From CADCWK01 sp964244115 (GTDB lineage Bacteria; Chloroflexota; Chloroflexia; Thermomicrobiales; UBA6265): DNA of 33,008 nucleotides. The stretch is from the NCBI GenBank assembly GCA_964244115.1, contig CAXTHM010000043.1, positions 1 through 33,008 on the forward strand. Reading direction: 5' to 3'. The translations under genes were made by a program, and so were the position numbers. Shown in pieces: positions 1 through 8,551 of this stretch. The notes beneath the pieces were generated by a model. The model saw nothing but the letters and a program-made list of their open reading frames with translations, was not told the origin of the DNA and did not search any database. Each line of letters begins with the position of its first letter. Position 1 is the first letter of the stretch.

Positions 1-2189
1 CACTCAGGATCACGATCCCGGCCCCGGCACGGATCGCGGCGGTCGCCTCGGCGAGGACGCGGTCGATCGCGATCTCGACGGCCCCGACGACATCGGCGAC
101 CGGGAACAGGGTCGACACGGTCACGCTGCGCAGGCCGTTGCGGCCGTCGAAGGCGGCGATGTGGTCGAAGGTCGCCTCGTCGATCGAGCTGCTCGGCAGG
201 TGGAGCAGCCGGGCGGCCTCCGGGCGCTGGGCGAGCAGGTTGCCGCGCGGCCCGATGAAGGCATCGAGCGCCATCACCTTGCGCTCCCGCAGCGAGTCGA
301 TCGCCGGGTTGGTCACCTGGGCGAAGCGCTGGCGGAAGTAGGACGACAGCGGCCGGACGCGGTCGCTCAGGACGGCCAGCGGCGCGTCGTCGCCCATCGA
401 CCAGGTCGGCTCCTTGGCCTCGGCCGCCATCGGCTGGACGATCAGCCGGATGTCCTCGGCGCTGTAGCCGAAGACGCGCTGGGCGGCGAGGGTCTCGGGG
501 TCGGTCTTCGTCCGCGTCGGGCGGGAGGAGCCGGAGCGGTCGGACGCCGGCGGCTTCACGGCGATATCGGTCGGAGCGGTGCCGTTGGCGCCATTCGCGG
601 CGACGTTGTCGGACCCGGCGCCGTTGGCCTCGGCGGCGCGGGCGGCGCGCATCGCCTGGGCGCGGGCCTTTGCCTTCGCGATCGGATCTTCGTCGGCAAC
701 AGGCGCGACCGGCGCGGCGGCGGCCATCAGCTTCGGCTTCGCGATTTCCGCAACCGGCGGCAGGACGCGGTGCTCGGCGAGCCATTCGGCCCACGGCGCC
801 GTCCCAGCGACCTCGCGCTTGATCTCCTCGTTGCGCAGGATCACGCCCCGGCTGGTGTCGACGAGGATCATCTGGCCGGGGCCGAGCCGGCCCTTCTCGA
901 CGATCGTCGTCGGGTCGACCTTGACCGTCCCGGCCTCGGAGCCAGCGATGAACAGGCCGTCGCTGGTCCGGGCCCAGCGCGAGGGCCGGAGCCCGTTGCG
1001 GTCCAGTGTCGCCCCGGCGAAGACGCCGTCGCTGAAGGCGAGGGCGGCGGGGCCGTCCCACTGCTCGATCAGGCCGGCGTGGTAGTCATAGAAGGCTCGA
1101 ACGTCGGCCGGCATCTCCGGCGACTGCTCCCACGGCTCCGGGACCAGCATCATCAGCGCGTGCGGCAGCGAGCGGCCGCCGTGGAACAGCAACTCCAGCG
1201 TGTTGTCGAGCGAGAGCGAGTCCGAGCCGTCCATGCTGACGACGGGCTCGAGCGCCTCGCGGCCGTAGGTCCGGCCGTCGGCGGTCAGCTCAAAGGCCGG
1301 TTTGCGGGCCTGCATCCAGAGCCGGTTGCCGGTGACGGTGTTGATCTCGCCGTTGTGGGCGAGGAAGCGGAACGGCTGCGCCAGCGCCCAGGTCGGGAAG
1401 GTGTTGGTGCTGTAGCGCTGGTGGAACAGGACGATCGCGGTCTCGTAGTCGGGCGAGTTCAGGTCGGCGTAGAACTTCGGCAGGTCCGTTGGCAGGCAGA
1501 ATCCCTTGTAGACGATCGTCCGGGCCGAGCAGGACGTGATCGCCAGCCCGGCGACCCCGGCCGCCAGCGCCGCCCGCTCCCCGGCCCGGCGGGCCAGCAT
1601 CAGCTCGCGCTCGAACCGCTCGACGGTGTGTCCCTCCGGACGGCGGACGAGGAGCTGGCTGATCTCCGGCCGGGAGACGGCCGCGGTCGGGCCGAGGATC
1701 TCCGGGTTGACCGGGACCTCGCGCCAGCCGAGCACGGGCAGGTCGTAGGTGGCCATGCCGGTCTCGACGGCGGCCCGTCCGGCGGCGGCGTCCCCACCTG
1801 GCGGCAGGAAGACGACGGCGACGCCGAGGTCGCCGGCGGCGAACGTGGCCGGGTCCTGGCCGAAGCGGGTGAGGTCCGGCCCGAACAGCTTCAGCGGGAC
1901 CTGCGTCAGGACACCGGCGCCGTCCCCGGTCCGGGGATCGGCGCCGACGCCGCCACGGTGGGTCAGGTCGACCAGCCCGCGAAGACCGAGGTCGAGGATG
2001 CGGCGGGCCGGGCGGCCGGCGATGTCGACGACCAGGCCGACCCCGCAGTTGTCGTGCTCGGCGCCGAAGTCGTACATCGGGGCGTGACGGGCAATGGTCG
2101 CGGCGTCGGGAGCCCCGCTGAGCGCACTGGCGACCGGAGCGTAGATGCNNNNNNNNNNTGCCTGGCTGGTTGGCGGGCTGATCGACCAT
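1..2189 (-). CDS. gltB: Glutamate synthase large subunit, N-terminal part (truncated by window edge)
   Basis: The minus strand reads as the amino-terminal ~720 residues of glutamate synthase, which makes glutamate from glutamine and 2-oxoglutarate. A class II glutamine amidotransferase domain comes first. Its nucleophile is the Cys of HDNCGVG after a short propeptide, and FHQRYSTNTFPTW and FLAHNGEINTVTGNRLW are hallmark motifs. An Ala/Gly/Pro-rich linker at about 490-760 separates it from the central domain (SMGDDAPLAVLS, YFRQRFAQVTNPAIDSLRE). The FMN/FeS synthase domain lies beyond position 1. The start ATG at 2187-2189 has GGAGGAGG about ten bases upstream. Ten N at 2149-2158 interrupt the propeptide, and the reading frame is not kept if the gap is really ten bases. 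The gene is divergent from the glutamine synthetase gene, consistent with a GS-GOGAT pathway. Whether the electron donor is NADPH or ferredoxin cannot be told here. Confidence 0.95.
2149..2158. other. Assembly gap (10 N) inside gltB
   Basis: Ten undetermined bases. The start codon frame (2187-2189) and the frame of the downstream GltB protein (ATC codon at 2144-2146) differ, so the true gap length should be a multiple of three (zero included), not ten. Ten is probably a placeholder. Confidence 0.95.
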
Positions 2190-2902
2190 TGCCACGGTCC
2201 TCCTCCATAACACGGTGATGTGGTCCCGGGCGGGAGCCAGGGTGCGGGTGCTGCCGGTGCCGCGAGTCATCCATGGCGTCGTGTGGGTGTGCCGGTCAGG
2301 CGGTCACAGACCCGGCGCACAAGCCGTGGGCGGAATGACGGGCCGTCGTCCAGGCCGGCGGTCGCCCGGCGCGGCACCGGGGGTCAGATCCGGCAACGGC
2401 GACGACCGAGCAGATGCTCCACTCGGTCGCGTCCCAGTCGGCAGGATGACCAGACATAGCCAGGATTCTAGCGATTCCTGCGCATCATGGGTACGTACGA
2501 CGGATCAGAGATCGCCGTTACGGCTTTGGGCGCCCTGCCCAGCCACGCCGCCATTGTCGTGGCGATGTGCACGACGCACCATGGCAAGCGCCGACTCGGA
2601 GCGGACGATGCCATCGGGACCGCGCGGATCGGCTCATCCGAGCGCTCACGAACGACGGAACGTCGGCGTCACGCCGGTTTCGGACCCTTCGGGACGCGGA
2701 TGGGCCACCGTTCGAGGTCGCTCGGAGCTGCCGGACACCGAGTGGAGTGCCCGCCCTGGCCGAGCGAGAGCGCCGCCGATGTTGTGCCTTCCCGGCAGAC
2801 CTCCTACGATATGCACCATCAGGTTCCGGTCGGTTTATGTGCGGCGCCCAAATGTGCCCTGGCGACGTGCCACCGCACTTCGGCTCGCCCTGGGAGACCA
2901 AC
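2190..2902. other. Divergent intergenic region between gltB and glutamine synthetase
   Basis: About 710 bases with no convincing gene. Open frames exist on both strands, but their composition looks like high-GC noise and they match no family I recognise. The region must carry the promoters of the two divergent nitrogen-assimilation genes. I could not identify a trustworthy -35/-10 pair, riboswitch or operator. The stretch at 2480-2900 is somewhat richer in A+T than the flanking genes. Confidence 0.6.
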
Positions 2903-4321
2903 ATGGATACGGCGGGAAGATCGGTCGACGGTTCCATCGGACAGGACGCGACGATCGGGGACGACCTCGCCGGCGACGCGACCCAGCGGCTGATCGCGGC
3001 CGGCGTCCAGGTCGTCGACCTCCTCTTCAGCGACATCACCGGCGGGACCAAGGCCCTGACGATCCCGGTCACGCTACTGACGGACGCGATGGCGCGGGGT
3101 TACCGCTTCGACGGTTCGGCCCTGACCGGCGGCGACCGGCGGACCGAGCTCGACCTGTTCCTCGTCCCGGACGCATCGACGATGGTGCTGATCCCGCCCG
3201 ACCTGTTCGGTAACGACGGTCGCCCCCGTGGCCGGCTGTACTGCTCCGTTCGCCGGGGCGACGGCCAGCCCTTCCCCGGCGACCCCCGCTCGGCCCTGGA
3301 GCGGGTCCTCGTCCGGGCCGCCGCCGCCGGGTTCGATTACCGCGTCGCGCTGGAGATCGAGTACTACCTGCTCAAGGCGCCCGACGGCGGACTCGGCGAG
3401 GGGCAACCGTTCGTCGGCGTCGCACCGCGGCGGTCCCGCACCGGCGGCTACTTCGGCATCGGCGAGGACATGATCACCGCCACCCGGGACGAGATCGTCG
3501 CGGCCCTCCAGGGACTCGGCGTCGGTGTCGGCGGCAGCCACCACGAGACCGGCCCCGGCCAGGAGGAGCTCGACCTGCTCCCGGCCGGCGGGATCCGGAT
3601 GGCCGACCAGATCATGACGGTCCGGCAGGTGATCCGCTCCGTCGCCCAGCGCCGCGGCTTCCAGGCGACGTTCATGCCGAAGCCGTTCACCGACGCGGCC
3701 GGCTCGGGGATGCACCTGTTCCAGCAGGTCGCCCACTACCCCGGCGGCGGCGACGCCCTCCGGGACGAGCGCGGCGACGGCGGCGACGACCTCTCCGCGA
3801 CCGCCCGCTACCTGATCGCCGGGCAGCTCGCCCACGCCCCCGGCATGTGCGCGATCCTGGCCCCGACCGTGAACTCCTACAAGCGCCTCGCCGCCGGCCA
3901 CCGCGCCCCCCGCCACGCCCGCTGGGCCCGCGTCGGCGAGTCGTCGCTGATCCGGGTCCCGAACGGGATCGCCGGCGAGGCGCTCCAGCTCGAACTGCGC
4001 AGCCCGGACGCGATGGCGAACCCGTACCTCGCTCTCGCCGTCGCGATCAGCTGCGGGCTGGACGGGATCGAGCACGCCGAGGAGCCGCCCTACCCGCTCG
4101 ACGAGAGCCTCGTCGCCTACGACGACGCCGAGCTGGAGCGCCTCGGGACGCCCAAGCTGCCGATGTCGCTCGGCGACGCCCTGACGTCGATGGCCGAGGA
4201 TGACGTGATCCGGTCCGCACTCGGCGACTACATCTTCGAGCAACTCCTCTCCGTCAAGCGAGCGGAGTGGGACGACTTCCGCCGCGACGTCAGCCCATGG
4301 GAGCACGCCCGCTATCTGTAG
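2903..4321 (+). CDS. Glutamine synthetase (GSI-like, no adenylylation site seen)
   Basis: A 472-residue glutamine synthetase family protein that ligates ammonia or a related amine to glutamate using ATP. Family motifs appear in order: FDGS near residue 68, the metal/glutamate-binding HHETGPGQEELDL near 213, the ATP-binding KPFTDAAGSGMHLFQ near 259, NSYKRL near 323 and the C-terminal RSPDAMANPYLALA. The HxHxS part of the ATP loop reads HLFQQ here, and no NLYDLP-like adenylylation motif is seen, so GlnE-type control is unlikely. ATG 2903 is chosen over in-frame upstream starts because homology begins soon after it and GGGAGA lies six bases upstream. pucR follows after 99 bases on the same strand. 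A gamma-glutamyl-polyamine or other amine ligase cannot be excluded, since PucR partners often serve catabolic pathways. Confidence 0.93.
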   Translation: MDTAGRSVDGSIGQDATIGDDLAGDATQRLIAAGVQVVDLLFSDITGGTKALTIPVTLLTDAMARGYRFDGSALTGGDRRTELDLFLVPDASTMVLIPPDLFGNDGRPRGRLYCSVRRGDGQPFPGDPRSALERVLVRAAAAGFDYRVALEIEYYLLKAPDGGLGEGQPFVGVAPRRSRTGGYFGIGEDMITATRDEIVAALQGLGVGVGGSHHETGPGQEELDLLPAGGIRMADQIMTVRQVIRSVAQRRGFQATFMPKPFTDAAGSGMHLFQQVAHYPGGGDALRDERGDGGDDLSATARYLIAGQLAHAPGMCAILAPTVNSYKRLAAGHRAPRHARWARVGESSLIRVPNGIAGEALQLELRSPDAMANPYLALAVAISCGLDGIEHAEEPPYPLDESLVAYDDAELERLGTPKLPMSLGDALTSMAEDDVIRSALGDYIFEQLLSVKRAEWDDFRRDVSPWEHARYL

Positions 4322-4420
4322 CGCCACCCGGCCGACCACCCGGCGGAGACCCATTCCCGCCCCGGCGTCATGGCCGACGCCGACCCCGTCCCGATTCCCG
4401 GACGTCAGGAGGACCCGCGG

Positions 4421-6115
4421 GTGATCACCGTTCGAGATCTGATCGGCGTGGCGCTCCCCGCCGGCACGACCGTCGCGGCCGGCTCGGCTGGCCTGGACCG
4501 CGAAGTGACCTGGGCGACCCGGATTCGCCCCACCCCGCCCGCCTTCGGCCACCTCAGCCGGGGAGAACTCGTGCTGCTCTCCGAGAACCTGCTGCCGCTG
4601 CTGGACGAGCGCCTGACGCTGGCCGGTGCGATCCGGCAACTGGCCGGCTTCGGCGTCGCCGGGATCGCCCAGGTCGGCGCGATCGACACCGCCGCCCAGG
4701 TCGCCGCCGACGAGACCAGCACCCCCTTGCTCCAGCTCCCGTCCGACACCGACCTGAGCGTGCTCGAGCGCGAGACGGCGCGGTATGTCACCGAGCGCCG
4801 CCGCGTCGTCAACCGCCGCGGGCAGGAAGTCTCCCGCCGGCTGATGGAGCTCGCGATCGCCGGCGAACCGCTGGCGACGGTCGTCCGCGGCCTGTCCGGG
4901 CTGGCCGGCCGCCCCATCGCGCTGGAGGGGCGGGACGGTCGCCTGCTCACCTACCAGACGACGACCGAGGGACCGGGCGGGGCCGTCCCGGCCCTGGCGA
5001 CGATCGAGTCGGCGCTGGCCTCCAGCTACGCCACCGTCGCGACGTGGCTGCGCTCGACCACCGCCGCCAGCCCGGTCGAGCCGCCGTCGCAGGTCGTGCC
5101 GATCGATGGCCAGTGGGAGCGGGTCGTCGCCCCGGTGATCGGCCGGGACGGGCTGCTCGGCAGCGTCTCCCTGATCATCCCGATCGCCCAGGTCACATCC
5201 GAGGACAACGTGCTGGCCTCGCACGGCGCGGCCGCCTGCGCGGTCGTGCTGGCCCGGGAGCAGGCCGCCGCCAGCGTCCGGCGCGAGGTCGAGCTCAACG
5301 TCCTCGACGAAGTCCTCGACGGCGCCCTCCGCAGCGAGGTCTCCCTGCTCCAGCAGGCCCGCCGCCTCGGCCACGACCTCGAGGGGCCGCACATCGCCCT
5401 GATCGCCCGGGTCGACCGGACCGGCACGACGACCAACGCGATCGCCCGCAACCGCGAGGGGCGCTGGAGCATGCTCGACGAGACCCTCCAGCGCGCCGCC
5501 GCGACCCTCGGGCTGCGCGGCAACCGGCCCCTCTGGCGGGTGCGCAACAATGCCGCCGAGATCGTCTGGCCGGTCGGCGAGGAGGACGAACTCGCCCCGG
5601 TCGCGACGCTGATCCGGGACGAGCTCCAGGCGGCGATCGACATGGTCAACGGGCCGAGCAGCACCGAGCTGGTCTCGGTCGGCTACGGCCAGCGCGAGAG
5701 CGGCATCGGCGGCATCCGGCGCTCCCACCAGGAAGCCCGCCAGGCGCTGACCCTCGGCCGCCGCCTGAACGGGCCCGGCCACGCGACCGCCTTCTCGGAA
5801 CTCGGCATCTACCGGATCATCTTCGCGGCCGAAGGGCTGCCGGAGATCCGGGAGTTCCATGACGAGGCCCTGACCTCGCTGCTCACCTATGACCAGCAGC
5901 ACGGCGCCGACCTGATCCGGACCCTGCAGGCGTTCTTCCGGGCCAACTGCTCCCCCAAGGAAGCGGCCGCCCTCCTGGCCGTCCACCGCAACACCGTCCT
6001 CTACCGGCTGGACCGGATCGGCGAGATCACCGGTCTGGACCTGGACGATTCCGACATCCGGCTGCGCCTCCAGATGGCCCTCCGCATCCACACCGCCCTG
6101 TACTCCGACGATTAG
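4421..6115 (+). CDS. PucR-family transcriptional regulator
   Basis: A 564-residue regulator with the PucR/CdaR layout. An N-terminal PucR domain (starting ITVRDLIGVALPAGT, residues ~1-130) is followed by a central GGDEF-like CdaR region. The C-terminal helix-turn-helix (PucR C-terminal/HTH_30 type) lies around residues 495-560 and contains the characteristic SPKEAAALLAVHRNTVLYRLDRI. Such proteins act as cytoplasmic activators or repressors of purine, amino-acid or amine use. GTG 4421 is preferred because AGGAGG lies eight bases upstream and the PucR domain begins right there; an in-frame ATG at 4370 would add 17 unconserved residues. It sits 99 bases downstream of the glutamine synthetase gene, so it probably shares that transcript and may control it. 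The effector cannot be inferred. Confidence 0.92.
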   Translation: MITVRDLIGVALPAGTTVAAGSAGLDREVTWATRIRPTPPAFGHLSRGELVLLSENLLPLLDERLTLAGAIRQLAGFGVAGIAQVGAIDTAAQVAADETSTPLLQLPSDTDLSVLERETARYVTERRRVVNRRGQEVSRRLMELAIAGEPLATVVRGLSGLAGRPIALEGRDGRLLTYQTTTEGPGGAVPALATIESALASSYATVATWLRSTTAASPVEPPSQVVPIDGQWERVVAPVIGRDGLLGSVSLIIPIAQVTSEDNVLASHGAAACAVVLAREQAAASVRREVELNVLDEVLDGALRSEVSLLQQARRLGHDLEGPHIALIARVDRTGTTTNAIARNREGRWSMLDETLQRAAATLGLRGNRPLWRVRNNAAEIVWPVGEEDELAPVATLIRDELQAAIDMVNGPSSTELVSVGYGQRESGIGGIRRSHQEARQALTLGRRLNGPGHATAFSELGIYRIIFAAEGLPEIREFHDEALTSLLTYDQQHGADLIRTLQAFFRANCSPKEAAALLAVHRNTVLYRLDRIGEITGLDLDDSDIRLRLQMALRIHTALYSDD

Positions 6116-6269
6116 CGAAGCAACCATCGACCTGGAAATCAGCTTCCGGCCGCGCCTCTGGGATTCGAGGTGATCAGCCTGGCGTCGTCAGCCGCGCGTG
6201 CGTAATCAGGCGCAATCGCCGTCGCGAGGCCGGCAAGGATCTGAACGTCAGGGTCGACGACTGGCTGCA

Positions 6270-7166
6270 TCAGTCGCCCGTCTGCGCTCGGACCACATGC
6301 TCGACATAGCTGACGGCTGCGCCTTGCCGGCCGTTTCCAAGCCGGTTCTTGATGACCAGGATCGCCTCGGGGTTGCTGTCGACCAGCATGAATTTCCGAT
6401 CCAGGTCCAGTGCAACCGCACCAAGGGTTCCGCTGCCAGCGAAGAAATCGAGCACCCAGTCGCCCGGTTGGCTACTCGCCTGAACGATCCGACGGAGGAT
6501 GCCCTCGGGTTTCTGGGTCGCGTAGCCCGTCTTCTCCTTGCCAGTCGGTGACACGATCGTGTGCCACCAGACATCGGTCGGGAGCTTGCCGTTGGCCGCC
6601 TTCTCGGGCGTAACTAGGCCAGGAGCCATGTACGGCTCGCGATCGACCTCCTCGCTGTTGAAGAAATACGTCTCAGGGTTCTTCACATACACCAGGATGT
6701 TGTCGTGCTTGGCCGGCCACTTCTTCCTGGCGCGAGCACCGTAGTCGTAGGCCCAGATGATCTCGTTGAGGAAACATTCGCGCCCGAACAACGCGTCCAG
6801 GAGCACCTTTGCGTAGTGGACTTCGCGATAGTCCAGATGAAGATAGAGCGTACCGTCGTCGGTCAGGAGACGAAAGGCCTGCTCCAACCGCGGCTCGAGA
6901 AACGCCCAGTAGTCATCGAACGAGTCGTTGTAGGACGAGATGAGGCCCTTGACTGTGTCATAGGTCTGGCCCTTGAAGCCCACTCTGCTGCCGTCGAGCG
7001 AACGCACGGTCTTGATCGCCTGACGAGTCTGCACCTTGCCCGTGTTGAACGGCGGATCGATGTAGATGACCCGGAACGATTCATCGGGGAGTCGGGAGAT
7101 GACGTGAGCATTGTCTCCGCGCACGACCAGGTTTGGTCCAGTGGACGACCAGGGGGTTTCTGACAC
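6270..7166 (-). CDS. Orphan site-specific DNA methyltransferase, beta class (N6-adenine or N4-cytosine)
   Basis: A 298-residue DNA amino-methyltransferase. The catalytic motif IV DPPFNTG is at residues 37-43 and the AdoMet-binding motif I FAGSGT at 242-247. The order IV, target recognition, I defines the beta class. Further family features are YNDSFDDYWAFLEPRL, LYLHLDYREVHYAKVLLD and TQKPEGILRRIV before the FAGSGT loop. The start is GTG at 7164-7166 with AAGGA a few bases upstream. No restriction endonuclease or specificity subunit is next to it, so it looks like a solitary methylase or the remnant of a restriction-modification system. Base composition is visibly lower in GC than the flanks (for example 31 G/C in the 60 bases 6661-6720), which suggests horizontal acquisition. 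The target sequence is unknown. Confidence 0.93.
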   Translation of the reverse strand: MSETPWSSTGPNLVVRGDNAHVISRLPDESFRVIYIDPPFNTGKVQTRQAIKTVRSLDGSRVGFKGQTYDTVKGLISSYNDSFDDYWAFLEPRLEQAFRLLTDDGTLYLHLDYREVHYAKVLLDALFGRECFLNEIIWAYDYGARARKKWPAKHDNILVYVKNPETYFFNSEEVDREPYMAPGLVTPEKAANGKLPTDVWWHTIVSPTGKEKTGYATQKPEGILRRIVQASSQPGDWVLDFFAGSGTLGAVALDLDRKFMLVDSNPEAILVIKNRLGNGRQGAAVSYVEHVVRAQTGD

Positions 7167-7280
7167 GCCGCGGTCCTTCTTCTGACAAGGTCATCGGAAC
7201 GTGCGAACGACCTTTTTGGACGATAACGGTAGGGGTCGCCAGGTGTGCGGTGTTGCACGCCACCGACATGACCACCAGAC

Positions 7281-7841
7281 CTACTGGGGTGATGGGAGAT
7301 CGCGGCTGTCGGCGATGAGCTGGTCGACGATGCCGGGACGGCGCAGGACGGACAGCGTCCGGCGACCGAGCAGGAACAGCCCGAGGGTCGCGACCACGGC
7401 CAGCAGCGGCCCGGCTGGCAGCGGCTCGTCCAGTGACCACCAGCGCAGGCCATCCTCGTAGGCAAGTAGTCCCGTGATCCCGGCCAGCATCAGCAGGTAG
7501 ACCGCGAGCGTCCCGACGAGCAGGACGCGCGGCGGGATCACCCGCCGGGCGATGGGCAGCTCCCGCGCCAGCCGGTTGACCCGCCAGGCGATCTGGATCG
7601 TGCCGAACCACTGCATCCCGACCAGCCCCCCGGCGACCAGGCCGGCGATGATCAGGATCATCAGGTCCAGCGGTCGACCGATGATCAGCCGGACGATCGT
7701 GGTGATCACCGCGGCGATCAGGAACAGGCCGATCCCGCCCTGGACGAAGTAGTGCCAGTTCCCTGGCGCGATGTCCCACGGCCGGCGGTCCCGCGCCCAG
7801 GTCGGTCGGTCGGTGGCGGGCGTCGTCACCCGCGTGATCAT
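7281..7841 (-). CDS. Small integral membrane protein, paralogue of the next gene
   Basis: I do not recognise a named family. The protein (186 residues from this start) has a soluble N-terminus ending in PWDIAPGNWHYF. Four hydrophobic segments follow, two in the first half (GIGLFLIAAVITTIVRLII and LMILIIAGLVAGGLVGM) and two in the second (VLLVGTLAVYLLMLAGITGL and PLLAVVATLGLFLLG). It resembles the neighbouring protein encoded at 7921-8469 (PPWEVVPDDWRYF then a hydrophobic helix), so the two are tandem paralogues, 79 bases apart and probably co-transcribed. The start is uncertain. ATG 7841 gives an N-terminus most like the paralogue but has no clear ribosome binding site; ATG 7901 is an in-frame alternative. 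Confidence 0.75.
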   Translation of the reverse strand: MITRVTTPATDRPTWARDRRPWDIAPGNWHYFVQGGIGLFLIAAVITTIVRLIIGRPLDLMILIIAGLVAGGLVGMQWFGTIQIAWRVNRLARELPIARRVIPPRVLLVGTLAVYLLMLAGITGLLAYEDGLRWWSLDEPLPAGPLLAVVATLGLFLLGRRTLSVLRRPGIVDQLIADSRDLPSPQ

Positions 7842-7920
7842 CGGTTGCCCGGTCGTGTCGTCTTGCGGTCTCAGGTGACATCTCCCCGTCAGGTATCGCA
7901 TCGCTGATGGTCGCTCGAGA

Positions 7921-8469
7921 TCAGCCCCGCGGTCGCCTCGTCGCGTGGTCCTGGGGCGGGTCGCCGGAGTACCCGTGCAACTGATACCACTCCCGGTCCA
8001 GCATTGCCCGGTTCGCCGGCGATTCCAGCGCCTGTCGCCGGCGGAAGAGCGCGACGACGGCGAGCCCGCCGAACGTTCCCAGTAGACCCGGAATCGTCAC
8101 GATCAAATTATCGTCGGACCACCACGTCCCCGGTTCCCGGAGACTGAAGCCGACGAAGGCGATGACCAGCGCCAGGGGTGAGACAGCCCGCCGTGGCATA
8201 CCCCACCGTGCCCGTTCCCGGTTGAGATCGTTCCATGCGAGAACCGACAGGGTCCAGAGGTACGCCAGCCCGAACGCCAGTCCGACCAGCCCGAAGCCGA
8301 TCGCCCGGGACGTCCCGACATCGGGCACGATGAGCCGGATCACGACCATCAGGACGACGGCCGTCAGGGACCCGTAGCCACCGTACCGGCCGAAATACCG
8401 CCAGTCGTCGGGCACCACCTCCCATGGGGGCGGACCACTCAGGATCTGTCGCTGTCGGTTGGCCGTCAT
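7921..8469 (-). CDS. Small integral membrane protein, paralogue of the downstream gene
   Basis: A 182-residue protein with no named family that I recognise. A short polar N-terminus leads into PPPWEVVPDDWRYFGRY. Hydrophobic helices follow at SLTAVVLMVVIRLIV, IGFGLVGLAFGLAYLWTLSVL, PLALVIAFVGFSL and IVTIPGLLGTFGGLAVVALF, then a charged tail of about 35 residues that is probably cytoplasmic. The ATG at 8467-8469 is preceded by GGGAG about eight bases upstream. Its N-terminal half matches the next gene, so this is a duplicated pair. It starts 82 bases downstream of the lacI-type gene on the same strand and may be co-transcribed with it; nothing in the sequence indicates a substrate or function. 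Confidence 0.8.
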   Translation of the reverse strand: MTANRQRQILSGPPPWEVVPDDWRYFGRYGGYGSLTAVVLMVVIRLIVPDVGTSRAIGFGLVGLAFGLAYLWTLSVLAWNDLNRERARWGMPRRAVSPLALVIAFVGFSLREPGTWWSDDNLIVTIPGLLGTFGGLAVVALFRRRQALESPANRAMLDREWYQLHGYSGDPPQDHATRRPRG

Positions 8470-8551
8470 CGAGGAGTCTCCCAGGATCGGTGATCAGGAC
8501 GAGCGTCGATCAGCCGACGGTGACGAGAACCGTATCGACCCGATGGCTTCG

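Noticed and set aside
161..2218. 685-codon open frame on the plus strand
   Set aside because: It is the antisense shadow of gltB: composition is Arg/Gly/Val-rich noise, it spans the N gap, and the minus strand carries unmistakable GltB motifs.
3074..6127. 1017-codon minus-strand open frame
   Set aside because: Antisense shadow of the glutamine synthetase and pucR genes, caused by high GC; no domain is recognisable.
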